A stretch of 64,000 bases of DNA from Vespa crabro (lineage: Eukaryota > Arthropoda > Insecta > Hymenoptera > Vespidae): positions 2,666,725 to 2,730,724 of the forward strand of contig NC_060958.1 of assembly GCF_910589235.1 (NCBI RefSeq), in the 5' to 3' direction. How positions within the stretch are numbered: position 1 is the first letter of the stretch; each line of letters begins with the position of its first letter. Below are positions 15,501 to 29,851 of this stretch, piece after piece. Position numbers and translations under genes: made by a program. The notes under the pieces are model-generated. The model ran no database searches. It worked only from the letters and a program-made list of their open reading frames with translations, and was not told where the DNA came from.

Positions 15501-16103
15501 GAAAACGCGTATTTAAACATAGTAAAAACGTTATATTCTTGTTATATTCCTTATTCTGCATCGATAGAACATAAAATCAATGAAATTGAACGAGATTTCA
15601 AGTTTTCGTTTCTCGACGATACGCGTGTATGAGCGAAAAATCGTATATACGATATGAAAGAATGTTAAAAACCTTGATTCCAATATAAAATAGATATTTG
15701 ATCTTATGAAATGCAATGTTCTGAATCGATTGGTGACATTTTTCTAACTGTGGCACAAGTATTATTAAAGATTTCACGATTTTATCTTCGCATATACCGA
15801 AATTCGCGTATGTCGATTACGTTTTTCGACAATTATCATATGAATACGCGTATTTAAACATAGTAAAAACGTTATATTCTTGTTATATTCTTTATTCTGC
15901 ATCGATAGAACATAAAATCAATGAAATAGACCGAGATTTCAAGTTTTCGTTTTTCAACGATACGCTTATATGAGCGAAAAATCGTATATGCGATACGAAA
16001 GAATGTTAAAAACTTTGATTCCAATATAAAATAGATGCTTAATCTTATGAAATGCAATGTTCTGAATCGATTGGTAACATTTTTCTAACTGTGGAACAAG
16101 TAT
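9556..16103. repeat. Mosaic of monomers without a clear local repeat unit
   Basis: About 19 monomers of mixed subfamily. Most carry 'acgcttatatgagcg' with 'tatatgcgatacg'. Others carry 'acgcgtgtatgag' (near 11187, 15286, 15624) or 'gataaggcg' (10501, 11867). It includes the partner of the 5955-6530 segment. The marker 'tattccttattc' at about 11113 recurs at about 15547, again 4434 bp apart. The variant 'atgaatacgcg' first becomes frequent here. Nothing but satellite is present. Confidence 0.85.
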
Positions 16104-19100
16104 TATTAAAGATTTCACGATTTTATCTTCGCATATACCGAAATTCGCGTACGTCGATTACGTTTTTCGACAATTATCATATGAATACGCGTATTTAAAC
16201 ATAGTAAAAACGTTATATTCTTGTTATATTCTTTATTCTGCATCGATAGAACATAAAATCAATGAAATTGAACGAGATTTCAAGTTTTCGTTTTTCAACG
16301 TTGCGCTTATAAGAGCGAAAAATCGTATATGCGATACGAAAGAATGTTAAAAACATTGATTCCAATATAAAATAGATGCTTGATCTTATGAAATGCAATG
16401 TTCTGAATCGATTGGTAACATTTTTATAACTGTGGCATAAGTATTATTAAAGATTTCACGATTTTATCTTCGCATATACCGAAATTCGCGTATGTCGATT
16501 ACGTTTTTCGACAATTATCATATGAAAACGCGTATTTAAACATAGTAAAAACGTCATGTTCTATTTATATTCTTTATTCTGCATCGATAGAACATAAAAT
16601 CAATGAAATTGAACTAGATTTCAAGTTTTCGTTTTTCAACGATACGCGTATATGAGCGAAAAATAGTATATACGATATGAAAGAATGTTAAAAACTTTGA
16701 TTCCAATATAAAATAGATGGTTGATCTTATGAAATGCAATGTTCTGAATTGATTGGTAACATTTTTATAACAGTGGCACAAGTATTATTAAAGATTTCAC
16801 GATTTTATCTTCGCATATACCGAAATTCGCGTATGTCGATTATTTTTTTCGACAATTATCATATGAAAACGCGTATTTAAACATAGTAAAAACGTTATAT
16901 TCTTGTTATATTCCTTATTCTGCATCGATAGAACATAAAATCAATGAAATTGAACGAGATTTCAAGTTTTCGTTTTTCGACGATACGCGTGTATGAGCGA
17001 AAAATCGTATATACGATATGAAAGAATGTTAAAAACCTTGATTCCAATATAAAATAGATATTTGATCTTATGAAATTCAATGTTCTGAATCGATTGGTAA
17101 CATTTTTCTAACTGTGGCACAAGTATTATTAAAGATTTCACGATTTTATCTTCGCATATACCGAAATTCGCGTATGTCGATTACGTTTTTCGACAATTAT
17201 CATATGAAAACGCGTATTTAAACATAGTAAAAAGTTATATTCTTGTTATATTCTTTATTCTGCATCTATAGAACATAAAATCAATGAAATTGAACGAGAT
17301 TTCAAGTTTTCGTTTTTCGTCGATAAGGCGTATATGAGCGAAAAATCGTATATACGATATGATAGAATGTTAAAAACTTTGATTCCAATATAAAATAGAA
17401 GTTTGATCTTATGAAATGCAATGTTCTGAATCGATTGGTAACATTTTTCTAACTGTGGCACAAGTATTATTAAAGATTTCACGATTTTATCTTCGCATAT
17501 ACCGAAATTCGCGTATGTCGATTACGTTTTTCGACAATTATCATATGAAAACGCGTATTTAAACATAGTAAAAACGTTATATTCTTGTTATATTCTTTAT
17601 TCTGTATCGATAGAACATAAAATCAATGAAATAGACCGAGATTTCAAGTCTTCGTTTTTCAACGATACGCTTATATGAGCGAAAAATCGTATATGCGATA
17701 CGAAAGAATGTTAAAAACTTTGATTCCAATATAAAATAGATACTTAATCTTACGAAATGCAATGTTCTGAATCGATTGGTAACATTTTTCTAACTGTGGC
17801 ACAAGTATTATTAAAGATTTCACGATTTTATCTTCGCATATACCGAAATTCGCGTATGTCGATTACGTTTTTCGACAATTATCATATGAATACGCGTATT
17901 TAAACATAGTAAAAACGTTATATTCTTGTTATATTCTTTATTCTGCATCGATAGAACATAAAATCAATGAAATTGAACGAGATTTCAAGTTTTCGTTTTT
18001 CAACGATACGCTTATATGAGCGAAATATCGTATATGCGATACGAAAGAATGTTAAAAACTTTGATTCCAATATAAAATAGAAGCTTGATCTTATGAAATG
18101 CAATGTTCTGAATCGATTGGTAACATTTTTCTAACTGTGGCACAAGTATTATTAAAGATTTCACGATTTTATCTTCGCATATACCGAAATTCGCGTATGT
18201 CGATTACGTTTTTCGACAATTATCATATGAATACGCGTATTTAAACATAGTAAAAACGTTATATTCTTGTTATATTCTTTATTCTGCATCGATAGAACAT
18301 AAAATCAATGAAATTGAACGAGATTTCAAGTTTTCGTTTTTCAACGTTGCGCTTATAAGAGCGAAAAATCGTATATGCGATACGAAAGAATGTTAAAAAC
18401 ATTGATTCCAATATAAAATAGATGCTTGATCTTATGAAATGCAATGTTCTGAATCGATTGGTAACATTTTTATAACTGTGGCATAAGTATTATTAAAGAT
18501 TTCACGATTTTATCTTCGCATATACCGAAATTCGCGTATGTCGATTACGTTTTTCGACAATTATCATATGAAAACGCGTATTTAAACATAGTAAAAACGT
18601 CATGTTCTATTTATATTCTTTATTCTGCATCGATAGAACATAAAATCAATGAAATTGAACTAGATTTCAAGTTTTCGTTTTTCAACGATACGCGTATATG
18701 AGCGAAAAATAGTATATACGATATGAAAGAATGTTAAAAACTTTGATTCCAATATAAAATAGATGGTTGATCTTATGAAATGCAATGTTCTGAATTGATT
18801 GGTAACATTTTTATAACAGTGGCACAAGTATTATTAAAGATTTCACGATTTTATCTTCGCATATACCGAAATTCGCGTATGTCGATTATTTTTTTCGACA
18901 ATTATCATATGAAAACGCGTATTTAAACATAGTAAAAACGTTATATTCTTGTTATATTCCTTATTCTGCATCGATAGAACATAAAATCAATGAAATTGAA
19001 CGAGATTTCAAGTTTTCGTTTTTCGACGATACGCGTGTATGAGCGAAAAATCGTATATACGATATGAAAGAATGTTAAAAACCTTGATTCCAATATAAAA

Positions 19101-20051
19101 TAGATATTTGATCTTATGAAATTCAATGTTCTGAATCGATTGGTAACATTTTTCTAACTGTGGCACAAGTATTATTAAAGATTTCACGATTTTATCTTCG
19201 CATATACCGAAATTCGCGTATGTCGATTACGTTTTTCGACAATTATCATATGAAAACGCGTATTTAAACATAGTAAAAAGTTATATTCTTGTTATATTCT
19301 TTATTCTGCATCTATAGAACATAAAATCAATGAAATTGAACGAGATTTCAAGTTTTCGTTTTTCGTCGATAAGGCGTATATGAGCGAAAAATCGTATATA
19401 CGATATGATAGAATGTTAAAAACTTTGATTCCAATATAAAATAGAAGTTTGATCTTATGAAATGCAATGTTCTGAATCGATTGGTAACATTTTTCTAACT
19501 GTGGCACAAGTATTATTAAAGATTTCACGATTTTATCTTCGCATATACCGAAATTCGCGTATGTCGATTACGTTTTTCGACAATTATCATATGAAAACGC
19601 GTATTTAAACATAGTAAAAACGTTATATTCTTGTTATATTCTTTATTCTGTATCGATAGAACATAAAATCAATGAAATAGACCGAGATTTCAAGTTTTCG
19701 TTTTTCAACGATACGCTTATATGAGCGAAAAATCGTATATGCGATACGAAAGAATGTTAAAAACTTTGATTCCAATATAAAATAGATACTTAATCTTATG
19801 AAATGCAATGTTCTGAATCGATTGGTAACATTTTTCTAACTGTGGCACAAGTATTATTAAAGATTTCACGATTTTATCTTCGCATATACCGAAATTCGCG
19901 TATGTCGATTACGTTTTTCGACAATTATCATATGAATACGCGTATTTAAACATAGTAAAAACGTTATATTCTTGTTATATTCTTTATTCTGCATCGATAG
20001 AACATAAAATCAATGAAATTGAACGAGATTTCAAGTTTTCGTTTTTCAACG
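16104..20051. repeat. 6-monomer higher-order repeat, 2046-bp offset
   Basis: About 16104-18005 recurs at 18150-20051. Markers are 'caacgttgcgc' with 'cttataagagcg' (near 16297/18343), 'acgtcatgttctattt' (16551/18597), 'ataacagtggc', 'gattatttttttcgac' (16839/18885), 'aaaaagttatattc' (17230/19276), 'ttcgtcgataaggcg' and 'aatagaccgag'. Few differences are visible: 'aagtcttcg' near 17649 and 'cttacgaaatg' near 17751 occur in copy one only. The copies part at 18006 (caacgatacg against caacgttgcg). Confidence 0.88.
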
Positions 20052-22437
20052 TTGCGCTTATAAGAGCGAAAAATCGTATATGCGATACGAAAGAATGTTA
20101 AAAACATTGATTCCAATATAAATTAGATGTTTGATCTTATGAAATGCAATGTTCTGAATCGATTGGTAACATTTTTATAACTGTGGCATAAGTATTATTA
20201 AAGATTTCACGATTTTATCTTCGCATATACCGAAATTCGCGTATGTCGATTACGTTTTTCGACAATTATCATATGAAAACGCGTATTTAAACATAGTAAA
20301 AACGTTATATTCTTGTTATATTCTTTATTCTGCATCGATAGAACATAAAATCAATGAAATTGAACGAGACTTCAAGTTTTCGTTTTTCAACGATACGCTT
20401 ATATGAGCGAAATATCGTATATGCGATACGAAAGAATGTTAAAAACTTTGATTCCAATATAAAATAGAAGCTTGACCTTATGAAATGCAATGTTCTGAAT
20501 CGATTGGTAACATTTTTCTAACTGTGGCACAAGTATTATTAAAGATTTCGCGATTTTATCTTCGCATATACCGAAATTCGCGTATGTCGATTACGTTTTT
20601 CGACAATTATCATATGAATACGCGTATTTAAACATAGTAAAAACGTTATATTCTTGTTATATTCTTTATTCTGCATCGATAGAACATAAAATCAATGAAA
20701 TTGAACGAGATTTCAAGTTTTCGTTTTTCAACGTTGCGCTTATAAGAGCGAAAAATCGTATATGCGATACGAAAGAATGTTAAAAACATTGATTCCAATA
20801 TAAAATAGATGCTTGATCTTATGAAATGCAATGTTCTGAATCGATTGGTAACATTTTTATAACTGTGGCATAAGTATTATTAAAGATTTCACGATTTTAT
20901 CTTCGCATATACCGAAATTCGCGTATGTCGATTAGGTTTTTCGACAATTATCATATGAAAACGCGTATTTAAACATAGTAAAAAGTTATATTCTTGTTAT
21001 ATTCTTTATTCTGCATCTATAGAACATAAAATCAATGAAATTGAACGAGATTTCAAGTTTTCGTTTTTCGTCGATAAGGCGTATATGAGCGAAAAATCGT
21101 ATATACGATATGATAGAATGTTAAAAACTTTGATTCCAATATAAAATAGAAGTTTGATCTTATGAAATGCAATGTTCTGAATCGATTGGTAACATTTTTC
21201 TAACTGTGGCACAAGTATTATTAAAGATTTCACGATTTTATCTTCGCATATACCGAAATTCGCGTATGTCGATTACGTTTTTCGACAATTATCATATGAA
21301 AACGCGTATTTAAACATAGTAAAAACGTTATATTCTTGTTATATTCTTTATTCTGTATCGATAGAACATAAAATCAATGAAATAGACCGAGATTTCAAGT
21401 TTTCGTTTTTCAACGATACGCTTATATGAGCGAAAAATCGTATATGCGATACGAAAGAATGTTAAAAACTTTGATTCCAATATAAAATAGATACTTAATC
21501 TTATGAAATGCAATGTTCTGAATCGATTGGTAACATTTTTCTAACTGTGGCACAAGTATTATTAAAGATTTCACGATTTTATCTTCGCATATACCGAAAT
21601 TCGCGTATGTCGATTACGTTTTTCGACAATTATCATATGAATACGCGTATTTAAACATAGTAAAAACGTTATATTCTTGTTATATTCTTTATTCTGCATC
21701 GATAGAACATAAAATCAATGAAATTGAACGAGATTTCAAGTTTTCGTTTTTCAACGTTGCGCTTATAAGAGCGAAAAATCGTATATACGATACGAAAGAA
21801 TGTTAAAAACTTTGATTCCAATATAAATTAGATGTTTGATCTTATGAAATGCAATGTTCTGAATCGATTGGTAACATTTTTATAACTGTGGCATAAGTAT
21901 TATTAAAGATTTCACGATTTTATCTTCGCATATACCGAAATTCGCGTATGTCGATTACGTTTTTCGACAATTATCATATGAAAACGCGTATTTAAACATA
22001 GTAAAAACGTTATATTCTTGTTATATTCTTTATTCTGCATCGATAGAACATAAAATCAATGAAATTGAACGAGATTTCAAGTTTTCGTTTTTCAACGATA
22101 CGCTTATATGAGCGAAATATCGTATATGCGATACGAAAGAATGTTAAAAACTTTGATTCCAATATAAAATAGAAGCTTGATCTTATGAAATGCAATGTTC
22201 TGAATCGATTGGTAACATTTTTCTAACTGTGGCACAAGTATTATTAAAGATTTCACGATTTTATCTTCGCATATACCGAAATTCGCGTATGTCGATTACG
22301 TTTTTCGACAATTATCATATGAATACGCGTATTTAAACATAGTAAAAACGTTATATTCTTGTTATATTCTTTATTCTGCATCGATAGAACATAAAATCAA
22401 TGAAATTGAACGAGATTTCAAGTTTTCGTTTTTCAAC
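19235..22437. repeat. 5-monomer higher-order repeat, 1705-bp offset, reusing modules of the 6-mer
   Basis: About 19235-20732 recurs at 20940-22437. The modules are the same types as in the preceding 6-mer (the 'ttcgtcgataagg' unit, the 'aatagaccgag' unit, the 'caacgttgcgc' unit and the 'gcgaaatatcg' unit), but two units of the 6-mer are missing and one is re-ordered. Visible differences include 'gcgatacg' against 'acgatacg' near 20083/21788 and 'gagacttc' near 20366. The 5-mer overlaps the second 6-mer copy, so it formed later from it. Confidence 0.85.
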
Positions 22438-25009
22438 GATACGCTTATATGAGCGAAAAATCGTATATGCGATACGAAAGAATGTTAAAAACATTGATTC
22501 CAATATAAAATAGATGCTTGATCTTATGAAATGCAATGTTCTGAATCGATTGGTAACATTTTTATAACTGTGGCATAAGTATTATTAAAGATTTCACGAT
22601 TTTATCTTCGCATATACCGAAATTCGCGTATGTCGATTACGTTTTTCGACAATTATCATATGAAAACGCGTATTTAAACATAGTAAAAACGTTATAGTCT
22701 TGTTATATTCTTTATTCTGCATCGATAGAACATAAAATCAATGAAATTGAACGAGATTTCAAGTTTTCGTTTTTCAACGATACGCTTATATGAGCGAAAA
22801 ATCGTATATGCGATACGAAAGAATGTTAAAAACTTTGATTCCAATATAAAATAGATGCTTGATCTTATGAAATGCAATGTTCTGAATTGATTGGTAACAT
22901 TTTTCTAACTGTGGCACAAGTATTATTAAAGATTTCACGATTTTATCTTCGCATATACCGAAATTCGCGTATGTCGATTACGTTTTTCGACAATTATCAT
23001 ATGAAAACGCGTATTTAAACATAGTAAATACGTATATTCTTGTTATATTCTTTATTCTGCATCGATAGAACATAAAATCAAAGAAATTGAACGAGATTTC
23101 AAGTTTACGTTTTTCGACGAGACGCGTATATGAGCGAAAAATCTTATATACGATACGAAAGAATGTTAAAAACTTTGGTTCCAATATAAAATAGATGTTT
23201 GATCTTATGAAATGCAATGTTCTGAATCGATTGGTAACATTTTTCTAACTGTGGCACAAGTATTATTAAAGATTTCACGATTTTATCTTCGCATATACCG
23301 AAATTCGCGTATATCGATTAAGTTTTTCGACAATTATCATATGAAAACGCGTATTTAAACATAGTAAAAACGTCATATTCTTGTTATATTCTTTATTCTG
23401 CATCGATAGAACATAAAATCAATGAAATTGAACTAGATTTCAAGTTTTCGTTTTTCAACGATACGCGTATATGAGCGAAAAATCGTATATACGATATGAA
23501 ATAATGTTAAAAACTTTGATTCCAATATAAAATGGATGTTTGATCTTATGAAATTCAATGTTCTGAATCGATTGGTAACATTTTTATAACTGTGGCACAA
23601 GTATTATTAAAGATTTCACGATTTTATCTTCGCATATACCGAAATTCGCGTATGTCGATTAGGTTTTTCGACAATTATCATATGAAAACGCGTATTTAAA
23701 CATAGTAAAAACGTTATATTCTTGTTATATTCTTTATTCTGCATCGATAGAACATAAAATCAATGAAATTGAACGAGATTTCAAGTTTTCGTTTTTCAAC
23801 GTTGCGCTTATAAGAGCGAAAAATCGTATATGCGATACGAAAGAATGTTAAAAACTTTGATTCCAATATAAATTAGATGTTTGATCTTATGAAATGCAAT
23901 GTTCTGAATCGATTGGTAACATTTTTATAACTGTGGCATAAGTATTATTAAAGATTTCACGATTTTATCTTCGCATATACCGAAATTCGCGTATGTCGAT
24001 TACGTTTTTCGACAATTATCATATGAAAACGCGTATTTAAACATAGTAAAAACGTTATATTCTTGATATATTCTTTATTCTGCATCGATAGAACATAAAA
24101 TCAATGAAATTGAACGAGATTTCAAGTTTTCGTTTTTCAACGATACGCTTATATGAGCGAAATATCGTATATGCGATACGAAAGAATGTTAAAAACTTTG
24201 ATTCCAATATAAAATAGAAGCTTGATCTTATGAAATGCAATGTTCTGAATCGATTGGTAACATTTTTCTAACTGTGGCACAAGTATTATTAAAGATTTCA
24301 CGATTTTATCTTCGCATATACCGAAATTCGCGTATGTCGATTACGTTTTTCGACAATTATCATATGAAAACGCGTATTTAAACATAGTAAAAACGTTATA
24401 GTCTTGTTATATTCTTTATTCTGCATCGATAGAACATAAAATCAATGAAATTGAACGAGATTTCAAGTTTTCGTTTTTCAACGATACGCTTATATGAGCG
24501 AAAAATCGTATATGCGATACGAAAGAATGTTAAAAACTTTGATTCCAATATAAAATAGATGCTTGATCTTATGAAATGCAATGTTCTGAATTGATTGGTA
24601 ACATTTTTCTAACTGTGGCACAAGTATTATTAAAGATTTCACGATTTTATCTTCGCATATACCGAAATTAGCGTATGTCGATTACGTTTTTCGACAATTA
24701 TCATATGAAAACGCGTATTTAAACATAGTAAAAACGTATATTCTTGTTATATTCTTTATTCTGCATCGATAGAACATAAAATCAAAGAAATTGAACGAGA
24801 TTTCAAGTTTACGTTTTTCGACGAGACGCGTATATGAGCGAAAAATCTTATATACGATACGAAAGAATGTTAAAAACTTTGGTTCCAATATAAAATAGAT
24901 GTTTGATCTTATGAAATGCAATGTTCTGAATCGATTGGTAACATTTTTCTAACTGTGGCACAAGTATTATTAAAGATTTCACGATTTTATCTTCGCATAT
25001 ACCGAAATT
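21669..25009. repeat. Two displaced duplications, offsets 2046/2045 and 1704 bp
   Basis: The 'caacgttgcgc' and 'gcgaaatatcg' units at 21669-22350 recur at 23715-24395. The following block at about 22640-23305 recurs at 24344-25009, with shared 'acgttatagtc', 'gaattgattgg', 'aatcaaagaaattg', 'aagtttacg', 'cgacgagacgcg' and 'aaatcttatatacg'. A base lost in 'acgtatattc' (near 23032 and 24736) explains the 1704-bp offset. Two different monomers lie between the copied segments, so this was not a simple tandem doubling. Confidence 0.8.
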
Positions 25010-25025
25010 CGCGTATGTCGATTAG

Positions 25026-28000
25026 GTTTTTCGACAATTATCATATGAAAACGCGTATTTAAACATAGTAAAAACGTTATATTCTTGTTATATTCTTTAT
25101 TCTGCATCGATAGAACATAAAATCAATGAAATTGAACGAGAGTTCAAGTTTTCGTTTTTCGACGATACGCGTGTATGAGCGAAAAATCGTATATGCGATA
25201 CGAAAGAATGTTAAAAACTTTGATTCCAATATAAAATAGATGTTTGATCTTATGAAATGCAATGTTCTGAATCGATTGGTAACATTCTTCTATCTGTGCC
25301 ACAAGTATTATTAAAGATTTCACGATTTTATCTTCGCATATACCGAAATTCGCGTATGTCGATTACGTTTTTCGACAATTATCATATGAAAACGCGTATT
25401 TAACCATATTAAAAACGTTATATTCTTGTTATATTCTTTATTCTGCATCGATAGAACATAAAATCAATGAAATAGAACGAGATTTCAAGTTTTCGTTTTT
25501 CGACGATACGCGTATATGAGCGAAAAATCGTATATACGATATGAAAGAATGTTAAAAACTTTGATTCCACTATAAAATAGATGTTTGATCTTATGAAATG
25601 CAATGTTCTGAATCGATTGGTAACATTTTTCTAACTGTGGCACAATTATTATTAAAGATTTCACGATTTTATCTTCGCATATGCCGAAATTCGCGTATGT
25701 CGATTACGTTTTTCGACAATTATCATATGAAAACGCGTATTTAAACAAAGTAGAAACGATATATTCTCTTTTAGATTCTTTATTCTGCATCGATAGAACA
25801 TAAAATCAATGAAATTGAACGAGATTTCAAGTTTTCGTTTTTCGACGATACGCGTATATGAGCGAAAAATCGTATATACGATACGAAAAAATGTTAAAAA
25901 CTTTGATTCCAATATAAAATAGATGTTTGATCTTATGAAATGCAATGTTCTGAATCGATTGGTAACATTCTTCTATCTGTGCCACAAGTATTATTAAAGA
26001 TTTCACGATTTTATCTTCGCATATACCGAAATTCGCGTATGTCGATTACGTTTTTCGACAATTATCATATGAAAACGCGTATTTAACCATATTAAAAACG
26101 TTATATTCTTGTTATATTCTTTATTCTGCATCGATAGAACATAAAATCAATGAAATAGAACGAGATTTCAAGTTTTCGTTTTTCGACGATACGCGTATAT
26201 GAGCGAAAAATCGTATATACGATATGAAAGAATGTTAAAAACTTTGATTCCACTATAAAATAGATGTTTGATCTTATGAAATGCAATGTTCTGAATCGAT
26301 TGGTAACATTTTTCTAACTGTGGCACAAGTATTATTAAAGATTTCACGATTTTATCTTCGCATATGCCGAAATTCGCGTATGTCGATTACGTTTTTCGAC
26401 AATTATCATATGAAAACGCGTATTTAAACAAAGTAGAAACGTTATATTCTTGTTAGATTCTTTATTCTGCATCGATAGAACATAAAATCAATGAAATTGA
26501 ACGAGATTTCAAGTTTTCGTTTTTCGACGATACGCGTATATGAGCGAAAAATCGTATATACGATACGAAAAAATGTTAAAAACTTTGATTCCAATATAAA
26601 ATAGATGTTTGATCTTATAAAATGCAATGTTCTGAATCGATTGGTAACATTTTTCTAACTGTGGCACAAGTATTATTAAAGATTTCACGATTTTATCTTC
26701 GCATATACCGAAATTCGCGTATGTCGATTACGTTTTTCGACAATTATCATATGAAAACGCGTATTTAAACAATGTAAAAACGTTATATACCTGTTATATT
26801 CTTTATTCTGCATCGATAGAACATAAAATCAATGAAATTGAACGAGATTTCAAGTTTTCGTTTTTCGACGATACGCGTATATGATCGAAAAATCGTATAT
26901 ACGATATGAAAGAATGTTAAAAACTTTGATTCCAATATAAAATAGATGTTTGATCTTATGAAATGCAATGTTCTGAATCGATTGGTAACATTTTTCTAAC
27001 TGTGGCACAAGTATTATTAAAGATTTCACGATTTTATCTTCGCATATACCGAAATTCGCGTATGTCGATTACGTTTTTCGAAAATTATCATATGAAAGCG
27101 CGTATTTAAACAAAGTGACAACGTTATATTCTTGTTATATTCTTTATTCTGCATCGATAGAACATAAAATCCATGAAATTGAACGAGATTTCGAGTTTTC
27201 GATTTTCGACGATACGCGTATAAGAGCGAAAAATCGTATATACGATACGAAAAAATGTTAAAAAATTTGGTTCCAATATAAAATAGAAGTTTGATCTTAT
27301 GAAATGCAATGTTCTGAATCGATTGGTAACATTTTTATAACTGTGGCACAAGTATTATTAAAGATTTCACGGTTTTAACTTCGCATATAGCGAAATTCGC
27401 GTATGTCGATTACGTTTTTCGACAATTATCATATGAAAACGCGTATTTAAACATAGTAAAAACGTTATATTCTTGTTATATTCTTTATTCTGCATCGATA
27501 GAACATAAAATCAATGAAATTGAACGAGAGTTCAAGTTTTCGTTTTTCGACGATACGCGTGTATGAGCGAAAAATCGTATATGCGATACGAAAGAATGTT
27601 AAAAACTTTGATTCCAATATAAAATAGATGTTTGATCTTATGAAATGCAATGTTCTGAATCGATTGGTAACATTCTTCTATCTGTGCCACAAGTATTATT
27701 AAAGATTTCACGATTTTATCTTCGCATATACCGAAATTCGCGTATGTCGATTACGTTTTTCGACAATTATCATATGAAAACGCGTATTTAACCATATTAA
27801 AAACGTTATATTCTTGTTATATTCTTTATTCTGCATCGATAGAACATAAAATCAATGAAATAGAACGAGATTTCAAGTTTTCGTTTTTCGACGATACGCG
27901 TATATGAGCGAAAAATCGTATATACGATATGAAAGAATGTTAAAAACTTTGATTCCACTATAAAATAGATGTTTGATCTTATGAAATGCAATGTTCTGAA

Positions 28001-29800
28001 TCGATTGGTAACATTTTTCTAACTGTGGCACAATTATTATTAAAGATTTCACGATTTTATCTTCGCATATGCCGAAATTCGCGTATGTCGATTACGTTTT
28101 TCGACAATTATCATATGAAAACGCGTATTTAAACAAAGTAGAAACGATATATTCTTGTTAGATTCTTTATTCTGCATCGATAGAACATAAAATCAATGAA
28201 ATTGAACGAGATTTCAAGTTTTCGTTTTTCGACGATACGCGTATATGAGCGAAAAATCGTATATACGATACGAAAAAATGTTAAAAACTTTGATTCCAAT
28301 ATAAAATAGATGTTTGATCTTATGAAATGCAATGTTTTGAATCGATTGGTAACATTCTTCTATCTGTGCCACAAGTATTATTAAAGATTTCACGATTTTA
28401 TCTTCGCATATACCGAAATTCGCGTATGTCGATTACGTTTTTCGACAATTATCATATGAAAACGCGTATTTAACCATATTAAAAACGTTATATTCTTGTT
28501 ATATTCTTTATTCTGCATCGATAGAACATAAAATCAATGAAATAGAACGAGATTTCAAGTTTTCGTTTTTCGACGATACGCGTATATGAGCGAAAAATCG
28601 TATATACGATATGAAAGAATGTTAAAAACTTTGATTCCACTATAAAATAGATGTTTGATCTTATGAAATGCAATGTTCTGAATCGATTGGTAACATTTTT
28701 CTAACTGTGGCACAAGTATTATTAAAGATTTCACGATTTTATCTTCGCATATGCCGAAATTCGCGTATGTCGATTACGTTTTTCGACAATTATCATATGA
28801 AAACGCGTATTTAAACAAAGTAGAAACGTTATATTCTTGTTAGATTCTTTATTCTGCATCGATAGAACATAAAATCAATGAAATTGAACGAGATTTCAAG
28901 TTTTCGTTTTTCGACGATACGCGTATATGAGCGAAAAATCGTATATACGATACGAAAAAATGTTAAAAACTTTGATTCCAATATAAAATAGATGTTTGAT
29001 CTTATAAAATGCAATGTTCTGAATCGATTGGTAACATTTTTCTAACTGTGGCACAAGTATTATTAAAGATTTCACGATTTTATCTTCGCATATACCGAAA
29101 TTCGCGTATGTCGATTACGTTTTTCGACAATTATCATATGAAAACGCGTATTTAAACAATGTAAAAACGTTATATTCTTGTTATATTCTTTATTCTGCAT
29201 CGATAGAACATAAAATCAATGAAATTGAACGAGATTTCAAGTTTTCGTTTTTCGACGATACGCGTATATGATCGAAAAATCGTATATACGATATGAAAGA
29301 ATGTTAAAAACTTTGATTCCAATATAAAATAGATGTTTGATCTTATGAAATGCAATGTTCTGAATCGATTGGTAACATTTTTCTAACTGTGGCACAAGTA
29401 TTATTAAAGATTTCACGATTTTATCTTCGCATATACCGAAATTCGCGTATGTCGATTACGTTTTTCGAAAATTATCATATGAAAGCGCGTATTTAAACAA
29501 AGTGACAACGTTATATTCTTGTTATATTCTTTATTCTGCATCGATAGAACATAAAATCCATGAAATTGAACGAGATTTCGAGTTTTCGATTTTCGACGAT
29601 ACGCGTATAAGAGCGAAAAATCGTATATACGATACGAAAAAATGTTAAAAAATTTGGTTCCAATATAAAATAGAAGTTTGATCTTATGAAATGCAATGTT
29701 CTGAATCGATTGGTAACATTTTTATAACTGTGGCACAAGTATTATTAAAGATTTCACGGTTTTAACTTCGCATATAGCGAAATTCGCGTATGTCGATTAC
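25026..29800. repeat. 7-monomer higher-order repeat (2387/2388 bp) with a nested 2-mer duplication
   Basis: Copy one is about 25026-27413 and copy two 27414-29800. Markers are 'aacattcttctatctg' (25281, 25964, 27669, 28351), 'taaccatatt', 'ttccactataaaat', 'aacaaagtagaaacg', 'aaagcgcgtatttaaac' and 'atttcgagttttcgatt'. Within each copy, units two and three recur as units four and five (682-683 bp). One base more in copy one near 25765 changes the offset from 2387 to 2388. The nested dimer therefore predates the 7-mer doubling. Confidence 0.88.
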
Positions 29801-29851
29801 GTTTTTCGACAATTATCATATGAAAACGCGTATTTAAACATAGTAAAAACG

